The position numbers and the translations under genes were made by a program. From Ctenosaura bakeri (lineage: Eukaryota > Chordata > Lepidosauria > Squamata > Iguanidae), in NCBI GenBank assembly GCA_948474755.1, contig CAOLHI010001030.1, positions 393,544 to 457,543 on the forward strand: a stretch of DNA of 64,000 nt. Reading direction: 5' to 3'. Below, piece after piece: positions 49,241 to 57,757 of this stretch; the stretch's first letter is position 1; the number at the start of each line of letters is the position of its first letter. Under the pieces are notes generated by a model. That model had not been told where the DNA came from, did no database searches, and saw only the letters and a program-made list of their open reading frames with translations.

Positions 49241-51154
49241 ATGCCTGGCAGGACCTACCAATACCCACTCTTCAGCCTACCATCAGCGCTCGGAGACCGA
49301 CCGACTCTTGCTCGACATCTCGCGGAGTGGCAGTGTGTCACTACGGACTCTTGGGTGCTTTCCATCGTCCGTCTTGGCTACGCCATCGAGTTTCTCGATA
49401 TTCCTCCTCGAGGCGTTTACTATTCCACGCCGTCGAGTCCGGCCCTCCTGGAAGAGATCCAATCCCTCCTCCAGAAAGGGGCGATCGAGCAGCTCCCGCA
49501 AGAGGCCAAGACCACCGGCTTCTTCTCCAGGTACTTCACGGTACCGAAAGCCGACGGTACCCTCCGGCCGATCCTAGACCTCAGAGAGGTGAACTACTAC
49601 ATCCGCCCCAAAAGGTTCAAGATGGTCACGATACCGTCGATCCTGCCCTTCCTACATCGAGGGGACTGGTTCGCCTCCATCGATCTCCGAGACGCATACT
49701 TCCATATCGCCATTCGCCCGCAGCACAGACGGTACCTCCGCTTCGCAGTCGACGACACCTGTTACCAGTACAAGGTGCTGCCGTTCGGACTCTCGACTGC
49801 CCCAAGGGTCTTCACCAAGTGCATGGCCCCAGTGGTATCCTTCCTGCGGACGAAGGGTGCTTCTGTCTTCCCTTACCTCGACGATTGGCTGTTGGTGGCG
49901 TCCTGCAAACAGAGACTTTACCACGACGTCCACATGACGTTGTCACTCCTGACCCGCCTTGGTCTACGGGTGAATCCGAAGAAGTCCCACCTCGAGCCGG
50001 CGAGGATCTTGGACTTCATCGGGGCGACGCTCGACTCGACCTCCGCCAGGGCGTACCTACCAGAGTCTCGAGCCCAAACCCTGATCCGGGCCGCCGCTCA
50101 CGCGCGTACGGCCCCGACGTTATCTGCGAGAAGCGTCCAGCAGCTCTTGGGCTACATGGCTGCGACGACCGCTGTGACATATCTCGCCAGGCTGAGAGCG
50201 AGACCTCTTCAACACTGGTTCGTCCGCATATTCAACCCCCTGCGAGACGAACAGACACTCCGACTGCAGCTGCCGGGAGACGTCCGCTCATCCCTCCGAT
50301 GGTGGCAGTCGCGACGCAATCTCATGTCAGGGATGCCTTTCCAACAGCCGACACCGAAGGTGACGGTAACGACCGACGCCTCCCTGTATGGATGGGGTGC
50401 CCACTGCGGCGATCTCAGAGTCCGCGACAGATGGACCGACGACGAGACCGCTCTCCATATCAACGCGCTGGAGCTACTCGCCGTCTTGAAAGCGCTACGG
50501 GCGTTCCGCCACGTCGTAGCGGGGCGGACGGTCCTGGTTCTGACGGACAATACCACCGCCGTCTGTTACATCAACAGACAAGGAGGGACTCACTCCACAA
50601 CCCTGCTCAACATTGCACTCGACTTGTGGGAATGGTGCATTCGCCTGCATACGCATCCCGTGGCAGTTCACCTGGCCGGGCAGGAGAACACCACGGCAGA
50701 CGCCCTCAGCAGGGACACCTCATCCCATCACGAATGGTCTCTCTCCGGAGAGGCGTTCAGACTGATTCGGGACCGCTGGGGCGAACCATCGATCGACCTC
50801 TTCGCGACCAGGGAAAACGCGAAGTGTCGCCGATTCTGTTCCAGAGCGGGCCACGATCGTGCCTCCATCGGGGACGCTTTCCAGTTTCCGTGGACCGGGG
50901 AACTCCTCTACGCGTTCCCGCCGTTCCCGCTGCTCGGCCGGACAATATCGAAGATCCTCGCCGACCGAGGCGACGCGATCCTGGTAGCCCCGTACTGGCC
51001 GAGGCAACATTGGTTCGCACCCCTGCTACAAGCCGCACGAGACGACCTGCTCCGGTTGCCACCGACACCGGACCTGCTCTCCCACTCCGGCGGCCGAGTC
51101 CTCCATCCGGACCTGCCACGCCTGGCCCTCCATGCCTGGAGGATATCGCACTAG
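49241..51154 (+). CDS. DIRS copy 2 reverse transcriptase-RNase H with methyltransferase-like tail
   Basis: 637 aa from ATG 49241. RT: motif A Asp148 in SIDLRDAYFHI, motif B 181-188 (PFGLSTAP), motif C YLDD 212-215. RNase H: Asp379, Glu411, Asp436, Asp487. C-terminal segment about 515-615 (SIDLF, FPPFPLL at 559-565, VAPYWPRQHWF) corresponds to the DAM-like region of DIRS elements. The position equivalent to the (D/N)PP(Y/F) catalytic motif reads FPPF, so methyltransferase activity is doubtful. Starts 1 nt after the ORF1 stop and ends inside the recombinase gene. Confidence 0.93.
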   Translation: MPGRTYQYPLFSLPSALGDRPTLARHLAEWQCVTTDSWVLSIVRLGYAIEFLDIPPRGVYYSTPSSPALLEEIQSLLQKGAIEQLPQEAKTTGFFSRYFTVPKADGTLRPILDLREVNYYIRPKRFKMVTIPSILPFLHRGDWFASIDLRDAYFHIAIRPQHRRYLRFAVDDTCYQYKVLPFGLSTAPRVFTKCMAPVVSFLRTKGASVFPYLDDWLLVASCKQRLYHDVHMTLSLLTRLGLRVNPKKSHLEPARILDFIGATLDSTSARAYLPESRAQTLIRAAAHARTAPTLSARSVQQLLGYMAATTAVTYLARLRARPLQHWFVRIFNPLRDEQTLRLQLPGDVRSSLRWWQSRRNLMSGMPFQQPTPKVTVTTDASLYGWGAHCGDLRVRDRWTDDETALHINALELLAVLKALRAFRHVVAGRTVLVLTDNTTAVCYINRQGGTHSTTLLNIALDLWEWCIRLHTHPVAVHLAGQENTTADALSRDTSSHHEWSLSGEAFRLIRDRWGEPSIDLFATRENAKCRRFCSRAGHDRASIGDAFQFPWTGELLYAFPPFPLLGRTISKILADRGDAILVAPYWPRQHWFAPLLQAARDDLLRLPPTPDLLSHSGGRVLHPDLPRLALHAWRISH

Positions 51155-52167
51155 ACGATCCCGTGCTTGGTACCGTCCTCGTCGCGGCCAGGAAGGAATC
51201 CACCCGTCGCAACTATCAATACAAGTGGCGACGCTTCCTGACCTTCGCTAACGAGAGGAGTGAGCCGGTATCGCCCGCGGGGCTCTCTGCCGTCCTGCAT
51301 TTCCTCCTGCACCTCCGGCAACAGGGGCTGGCGTTTCCATCCCTGAAGGTGTATCTTTCCGCGATCGTGGCATACCAACCGCCACGATCGGCTGCCTCGG
51401 CCTTCTTCAGGAACGATACCGTTAAGCGGTTCCTGAAAGGACTTCATCATCTCTACCCGCCGGTATCACCGCCGCTACCGCCGTGGTCCCTCTCGCTGGT
51501 GCTCTCGCAGCTGACAAAGCCGCCCTTCGAGCCGATGGCGACCTCGGATGATAGGCTTCTCACCATGAAAACTGCCTTCTTGGTAGCGTTGACCTCAGCG
51601 AGGCGAGCGGGTGAGATCACAGCTCTTCGATCCGATGAGCCCTTCACGGTCTTCCACAGAGACAAGGTGGTCCTGAGACCTGACATCTCGTTCCTGCCTA
51701 AGGTGGTGTCCAGTTTCCATCTCAACCAGGACATCATCCTGCCTGCCTTCTTCCCGAACCCGACGACACCGTTGGAGCGGTCTCTCCACTCCCTGGACGT
51801 GCGTCGGGCCGTGGCCTTCTACATGGACAGGACTGCTTCCTTCCGACAGACGCCGCATCTCTTCGTTTGCTATGGGCGACGTCGGAAGGGCCTCAAAGTG
51901 TCCACCCAGCGCTTCTCCAAATGGGTGGTGAGGACTATTCAACTGGCGTATGAGCTCGCGAGGAAGCCTCCGCCAGTCCTGCTTCGAGCCCACTCCACCA
52001 GAGTGGTGGCTACTTCTGCGGCCCTCCTGCGAGGAGTTGACCTGCATGAACTCTGCCGTGTGGCGACCTGGTCCCAACCATCGACCTTCGTGCGCCACTA
52101 CAGGCTCGACTGCCGGTCGCGCAGAGATGCCCGGTTTGGACGTGAGGTGTTGGCTTCCGTGCTGTAG
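50734..52167 (+). CDS. DIRS copy 2 tyrosine recombinase
   Basis: 477 aa from ATG 50734. Catalytic set: Arg291 (SARRAGE), His420-x2-Arg423 (AHSTR), Trp446 in the usual His/Trp position, nucleophile Tyr456 (VRHYRLD). The core-binding domain is about 158-250 and the catalytic domain about 270-465. Residues 1-140 are encoded in the overlap with the RT gene and are Pro/Arg-rich without a recognisable fold. It replaces the integrase of LTR retrotransposons and explains the lack of target duplications. Confidence 0.9.
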   Translation: MVSLRRGVQTDSGPLGRTIDRPLRDQGKREVSPILFQSGPRSCLHRGRFPVSVDRGTPLRVPAVPAARPDNIEDPRRPRRRDPGSPVLAEATLVRTPATSRTRRPAPVATDTGPALPLRRPSPPSGPATPGPPCLEDIALDDPVLGTVLVAARKESTRRNYQYKWRRFLTFANERSEPVSPAGLSAVLHFLLHLRQQGLAFPSLKVYLSAIVAYQPPRSAASAFFRNDTVKRFLKGLHHLYPPVSPPLPPWSLSLVLSQLTKPPFEPMATSDDRLLTMKTAFLVALTSARRAGEITALRSDEPFTVFHRDKVVLRPDISFLPKVVSSFHLNQDIILPAFFPNPTTPLERSLHSLDVRRAVAFYMDRTASFRQTPHLFVCYGRRRKGLKVSTQRFSKWVVRTIQLAYELARKPPPVLLRAHSTRVVATSAALLRGVDLHELCRVATWSQPSTFVRHYRLDCRSRRDARFGREVLASVL

Positions 52168-52203
52168 GACCTGACCCGCCGTCCGACCGGTAAGCTACAC
52201 AGT

Positions 52204-52300
52204 CTCCTAGTGTATGAAGGCACAGAGACCACGAAGAAGAAGAACAGGTTGCTTACCTGTAACTGTGGTTCTTCGAGTGGTCATCTGTGCCATCATACAC
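52204..52300 (+). repeat. DIRS copy 2 internal complementary region
   Basis: 52204-52241 complements the left end and 52242-52300 complements the right end (52482-52540). Lengths of 38 and 59 nt are identical to copy 1. Confidence 0.92.
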
Positions 52301-52354
52301 ACCCGCCCTTTCTCCCCTCTTTCTCAGGTCCCTGTAGGTTCTACGGCGGACGAC

Positions 52355-52540
52355 AGAACTGAGGAGAGACCGTTGCTCGGCGGGAGGAGCATGCGCAGTA
52401 CCGGCGTGGGGGAGGGGTTCCCGCCAAGCGAACAAGCTCTAGAAGTTTCCGAACGCTACCGCGCAGGCGCTAAAGCTCCTAGTGTATGATGGCACAGATG
52501 ACCACTCGAAGAACCACAGTTACAGGTAAGCAACCTGTTC
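52355..52540 (+). repeat. DIRS copy 2 right terminal repeat
   Basis: 52355-52489 is inverted to 46480-46614. The right end proper finishes CAACCTGTTC at 52540. Confidence 0.88.
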
Positions 52541-52742
52541 TTATATATCATACTACTTATATACTTTTGTTACCTATATCTAGATCTCATTCTCATTATA
52601 CTCATTATAATAATTTCATTCTTAACTCTATACTTTTCAATTACATTTAATCTATTACTATTATGAAATATAATCTTATTACTAACGATATCAAACTGTT
52701 CCTAAAAGTGAACTCACCCCCCAGAACCAATTATGTTTCAAC

Positions 52743-53970
52743 TTACTCCAGCTTCCAGAATTGTAATTCTTCTTGTGGAGGTATGACACCTTTCTCTTTT
52801 ATTAAAACCTTTTCCACAAATATCTTCCATACTGCTTCGAAATCATTCCCCTTCATTATTCCTTTTTTGGCCTTAATTTGACATGTTAACTTATCATTAA
52901 TTGCAATTTTCCACACTTCTTTATACCAATCCTCTATTTGAAAATCTCTGTAAATCTTCCATTTTCTTGATACAATGAACGTTGCTGCAGTTAACAAATT
53001 TGTGATTAAATCCTTCATTGCCTGGGTACAATTAACCTTATCAAATATAAATAATTATGTTATACCTGGATATATTTGTAAATCAATTTCTGTTATCTCT
53101 TTTATCTCTTTAAACACCCTTTCCCAAAATTTCTGTACACCTTCACAGTTCCACCACACATGAATATATGTATCAATCTCTTGACAGCCCCTCCAACACA
53201 ACCTTGAGTAATTCTTATCTATATAATTTAACCTTACTGGTATTGGGTACCATCTCCAAACCAATTTATAATAGTTCTCTTTTATCCTTATGGACAAGTT
53301 TTTTAAATGATGCTGATTCCAAATTTTCCCCAGTCCTGAATATTTATTTTTTGTGCTAATTCTTCCTCCCATATTTTTCTAAGATATTAATCTTCATCTT
53401 CATATTTTGCCAACATTTTGTATATTTTGCTTGTGGTACCCTTCAATGTTTCATTTTCCTCCATACCTTCTCTTTGTATAATCATTTGTTCAAATTTAGT
53501 ATATTCTCTGAAATCTTTATTATTCCTTTTCCAATTCCTTGTCCACTGCTCTAGCTGTATATAATTAAACTACGATGTCTTAGTACCCTGTAACCCTCTA
53601 ATCTTTATTCATCATCATATTCATCCAATCTTTTAAGTTATTTATTCTCTGCTTCTTTAATTCCTTCTCTACTTCACCTCTCAAATTCATTGGAAATCTT
53701 GCCATCATCACTACAGGAGTTAATGGTGAAGTAGACGGCATTAATTTTTCCTTATTTTTCTTCCAAATTCCTAATATATTTTTCAAAAAAGGGTTTTCTA
53801 TTTTTTCCATTTCTCTCTTGACAGGTTAGCAAAAAAAAAAAAAAAAATCTCTTCTCAGTTTCTATTGCTCCCATCTTTAACCAATCTAAATCTCCATTTC
53901 CTAGAACTCCATCTATGATATATCTCAATTGATTTGCATTATAATACCATTTTAGATTTGGTAGGCCCAA
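52743..53970 (-). pseudogene. L1 ORF2 C-terminal remnant
   Basis: Successive frames on the - strand encode, in order from 53970 down, 'GLPNLKWYYNANQLRYII', a Lys-rich segment, the Cys-rich 'CWRGCQEIDTYIHVWWNC' region (C-x3-C...H-x3-C) and 'NLLTAATFIVSRKWK'. These are the late ORF2 segments of vertebrate L1. Several frameshifts and stops separate them, and the reverse transcriptase core is absent. Confidence 0.8.
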
Positions 53971-54081
53971 TCCACCTTCTCTTTGGGATTCTGAAGACAG
54001 TATCTGAAAACAACATTCAGACTATGTGACTCTAAGGTCTCTTTTATGGCATACAATGATAGCATTTTGATTCCACTTTAA

Positions 54082-54500
54082 TGCCCTTTTCGCACCTTAC
54101 CTTTTCGCAGTGCTTGGGTGTGGAGCTCACATGAGCAGCCTCCGGAGGAAGGCTCTCATGTCCGGGGTCCTTCGGCTATGTACGAGCTTCCTGCTCATGC
54201 AAGAGCCCCCCTCTTCCTTTCGCAGTGCAGCCTGGGACCTTTCCAGGCTGCACTGGACAGGAAGAGCAACCAGCCCAGCTCTTGAGGCTCCGCATGCAAG
54301 GTAAGTGAGTACGGGGTCCTGGAGCGATGCACGACCATGCACCATTTTCGGTTTCAAGCCAAAAATGAAAAAATGCATGCATGGTCCGTGTCAGGCCCTT
54401 GAGCGTCACACAAATGTGAGTGCATTGTGTGGACCGCTCCTCACATTTACGCGGTGCTCAAGGGGCCCTTTCACATCGGAAATGCTGTGCGAAAAAGGCC
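54082..54500. mobile_element. non-autonomous Harbinger-like element, TSD TAA
   Basis: Starts TGCCCTTTTCGCAC and ends GTGCGAAAAAGGCC, flanked by TAA at 54079-54081 and 54501-54503. The 3-bp TAA duplication is typical of PIF/Harbinger. The interior is moderately GC-rich and codes for nothing recognisable. Confidence 0.7.
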
Positions 54501-54650
54501 TAAGTATCATGGCTACATCCTATGGAACCCTGCACTTTGTAATTTGTAGAGATACTTGGAATCTTCTGGCACAGAATTTCATACACTTCATGCAGTTGCA
54601 AATCCTAGGATTTTGTCGGATGGAGCCATGACAGTTACAGTGGTAACAAA

Positions 54651-54954
54651 CAGAGGCAGATCTAGGGTGGGGCAACTGGGTGTGTGCCCCCGGGTGCAAA
54701 TATCAGGGGTGCAAAAAAGAAGAATGCCTGTCCCCCGTTACCACTTGCCCCGCCTACCTCCACCTGCCATTCGCCCTGCCCCCCTTGTCCCACCCACCTC
54801 CACTAACCCCTCCCCCTTCCCACCACTCCCCCTGCCCACTTCTGCCTACCCTGCCCACCCCCACTCGCCATCTCTGCCTGCTACCGCTTTCCCTGCCCAC
54901 TTCCACCTGCTGCTTCCCCATTCCCTTACTCTGTTAAGCCTTGGTACACCACTG
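54651..54954. mobile_element. non-autonomous hAT element, TSD GTAACAAA
   Basis: 304 bp starting CAGAGGCAGATCTAGGG and ending TACACCACTG. It is flanked by exact 8-mers GTAACAAA at 54643-54650 and 54955-54962, the hAT signature. The interior (about 54740-54925) is a C-rich degenerate tandem array of 'ctgcccacttcc'-like phrases. Confidence 0.85.
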
Positions 54955-54985
54955 GTAACAAAGTACTATAACTGTGTAGTGTGAA

Positions 54986-55371
54986 AGATACTAAATACTC
55001 CTTCCATCTGCTTTTTAAAAAACATTTTGGAATTAGAAAAGACTGAACTCAGGAATTTGTTCTGTGCATAATTTAGATCTCAGTTTTTGTCACTAGATAT
55101 CCTTCTGCTTCTCTTTCCTCTTTCGTCTGCTGAGGCTGTTGATCATCCCCTGGTTTGATCTGGGCTTACATACGCCTAAATTTTCATTCATATATCATGG
55201 GAGCAGGCAACTTCAGTAGGCCTAGGTGCTAAATCTTTGTCCCCTGCAGTAACTTTGACAGGCCAAACAATCCTGGAAAACAAAATGAAACAACAAAATT
55301 TGTCATTGCTGCAAGTTTATAGACATACATTCTCAGTATTGATTTTAGTGTCTGATGGAGCTTTAACTTCC
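54986..55371. other. intergenic, nothing recognised
   Basis: AT-rich unique-looking sequence. Confidence 0.4.
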
Positions 55372-55450
55372 CTGTTGTTAATTGCCATCAAGTCAGCTCT
55401 GACTTATGGTGACCCTTTGAATGAGAGAGACCCCCAGTCACCTTGTTATA
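55372..55450 (-). repeat. SINE-like fragment
   Basis: 'gccatcaagtcagctctgac' followed by 'tatggtgaccctttgaatg' resembles the tail end of a dispersed reptile SINE in reverse. Head absent. Confidence 0.5.
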
Positions 55451-56976
55451 AACAACGGCCTTGATCTGGTCTTGAGCTTCCAGGTCTGGTCACTGCTTCC
55501 AGAAGTACAATTTTCCTTTCCCTTTGGATATGTTTTAAGAGGGGGACAGGAAGGAGGGCTCTCTGTGGACCTAAAAGCTGCAAAACTTGCCTGTGTGTAG
55601 CTCACAGTCTGCATTTTGCCCACCTCTGACTTATGGAATAGATTCTCATCATTTAAAAAATGTTTTTACTTTATGGTGGACGCTGACATGAATGCCTACG
55701 GCAGGACACAAAAATGTCTCTGTCATGAGTTATTGGCAACCTTGAGGTTTTTGTTTCTGCACAGCTCTAGGTTGAATTTATCCTGAAGACATATTAAACA
55801 GCCCTATTTTGGGCACGTGTTTGCTTGTTGGGCACAATATGCCCTTGTATTGAAGCAATGGTTGGTGAATGAATAAATGTGAACAATTAAACAGACAAAT
55901 AAATTCTACAGCCACAATAATGTGACAGAAAAGGAAAGTTAACCCCAGTTCTAAAACCTAATTAAAATATATTTTCCGATTACATGTTACAGTCTCTGAA
56001 CTGACTTAAATTTTGGACACCCCCCACCCTCAACTCTGCTGCTCCCCACATGTTAGGTTGGGGGCAGAGGACAGTTCTTTGTCAGAGTAAAGATGATTTT
56101 GAGAAGATGCTGCTGTCATGACTCATGTTTACCTCATCATCTCTTTCTCTCATCACTGACTGAATAGATTTTATAGGCTTTTGTTCAAAAACTAGCAAAG
56201 TCTGTTTTATGAGAGACAAGAGCTGAGACAAAAGAAATATGGCACACAGAGAAGCAATTTCTCTCAAACCAGTTCTTTTCAAAGCTACTGTCTATCTCCT
56301 GCCTTAGATAGACAGTATCATAGAAGGAAATGTCAGGGCAGTTGTTGCTCCTTTTTGGATCCCAATATGCTTGTAGATGTGAAGCGATGTGAGAAGGCCT
56401 CTGTTCTTAAGGTTCAAAGGAGCGGCTTCGATGTGACTGTGTCCCTTCTCTGCATCACAGCTCCCTGCTTTCATGTCAGCAGGAAAACAGGAGCAAGGTT
56501 TCCTGGCCTTGAAAAGAGCTGCCAGCAAGAATGATAAGCTTTCAGGCAGGCTTTGAGTATCACTGTGCACATTTCTTGAAGTAATGAGTGTTACCAGCTG
56601 GGTGTCAGTCAGGCTGTTAAAAAAAAAAAAAAAAAATCAAGAATGGGAACAGTCTTACTACTCTTCATTTCTGGTAGTAGAAATCATGGACACTTTCAAA
56701 TGTTCTTGTCATAACTCTAAAGAGTTCTGATTAGGCGTTGAATATAATGTGGAGAACCACATTATAAGGTAATAATGTAATTCCTCACAATTATTCTTTT
56801 GTCTCTTAATTTTTCAAAATTGTCACTCTGTATTTGAAAGGGCAAGGTGGAAATATGTTTTCCTCTATCTTGATTTTGGGCTTACTGTGGGCATGCAGTT
56901 AACTGCTATGGGGAAATAGGCTACTAGAGCAGATAGGCCAGCTTCCCCATCATACCCTTTAGATGCTTTGGACTAT
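55451..56976. other. intergenic, nothing recognised
   Basis: Includes a run of A at 56619-56636. No gene or named repeat recognised. Confidence 0.4.
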
Positions 56977-57155
56977 AGCCATTTCCGCACTAGACTGTTA
57001 TAGCGCTATGATTCCACTTTCAATATCCTATGGAATCCTGGAGTTTGCCGTTTTGGGAGGGATGGCCGGCCCCTCCCGAAACGGCAAACCCCAGGATTCC
57101 ATAGGATGTTGAAAGTGGAATCATAGCGCTATAATAGTCTAGTGCAGAAATGGCC
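56977..57155. mobile_element. palindromic DNA transposon, TSD TAT
   Basis: 179 bp, near-perfect inverted repeat, flanked by TAT at 56974-56976 and 57156-57158. Nearly the same arms as 25168-25347. The central part differs ('tttgccgttttggg' here, 'tttgcagtttaggg' there), showing two subfamilies. Confidence 0.85.
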
Positions 57156-57562
57156 TATAAGCCCTGTTGGAAGATGTGTGGATGTTGCCCTGTCTCATGG
57201 ACAGGAGGCAAAAGGTGGGAAGTGAAAAAGCTGAAATTTATGTTATTTGGGTACGGTTGTAAGATAGACTGAGAACCACATAAAGAGAAATAGATCACTT
57301 TAATGAAACAGGCTATAAATGTTATATCCATAATCCCTGCACTGTCATTTGGCCTAGCAAAAACAAGTGGTTGCTACTGAGGTGTTCACACCAATGCCAG
57401 GAATTGCTAGGAAAGTGAAAGCAAACACAGAGGAAAAGGCAGAAATGCAGCTATATACACATTTACTTCTGGTACACGGACAGTCACCCGTCCTGAGAAG
57501 GATGTGGTATTATTTAATTGTTTCATTTATCTCTGACTTTTCCCCAATACTGGGGTTCAAGG

Positions 57563-57757
57563 CAGGTGTTGTTGTTTTTGTTTTTGTGTGTCTTCAAGTC
57601 ATTTCTGACTTATGGCAATCTTGAGGAGAACCTATCACGAGGTTTTCTAGGGGCTGAGTGTGTGTGACACGCCCAAGGTCACCCAGTGGGTTTCCATGAC
57701 TGAGCGGGGAATCGAACCCCTGGTCTGCGCATTGTATTGCAATGCTCAAACTGTGGC
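57563..57757 (-). repeat. SINE, - strand, well preserved
   Basis: Tail 'gtcttcaagtcatttctgac', core 'cgcccaaggtcacccagtgg', B-box region 'gggaatcgaacccc' and a head ending 'caatgctcaaactgtgg'. Confidence 0.8.

Larger units (their letters stand above)
46456..52540 (+). mobile_element. DIRS-type retrotransposon, copy 2 (6.09 kb), apparently intact
   Basis: Same architecture as copy 1, with all three reading frames open and both terminal repeats plus ICR present. It lies inside an L1 copy. No target duplication at its own ends: left flank '...caacata', right flank 'ttatatatc...'. The 13-nt length difference from copy 1 is explained by 12 nt in the Lys-rich tract and the 1-nt deletion in copy 1. 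This is the best candidate in the window for an autonomous element. Confidence 0.93.
46281..53986 (-). mobile_element. 5'-truncated L1, split by DIRS copy 2
   Basis: 3' part 46281-46455 and the remainder 52541-53986, about 1.6 kb without the DIRS. Outside it lie near-identical 20-mers (46261-46280 and 53987-54006, GATTCTGAAGAC then GA or AG then TATCTG), the target duplication of the L1. The - strand orientation is set by the T-run at the left and by ORF2-like coding at 52743-53970. Confidence 0.85.
54027..54985. mobile_element. palindromic transposon carrying two nested insertions
   Basis: Outer arms: 'atgatagcattttgattcc' near 54058 and 'gtactataactgtgtagtg' near 54964, with 'tggctacatcctatgg' at about 54510 as the inner part. 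Two younger elements split it: 54082-54500 (TSD TAA) and 54651-54954 (TSD GTAACAAA). Confidence 0.65.

Noticed and set aside
39213..52540. Copies 1 and 2 as a tandem segmental duplication
   Set aside because: Their flanks differ (a palindromic transposon against an L1), so they are separate insertions.
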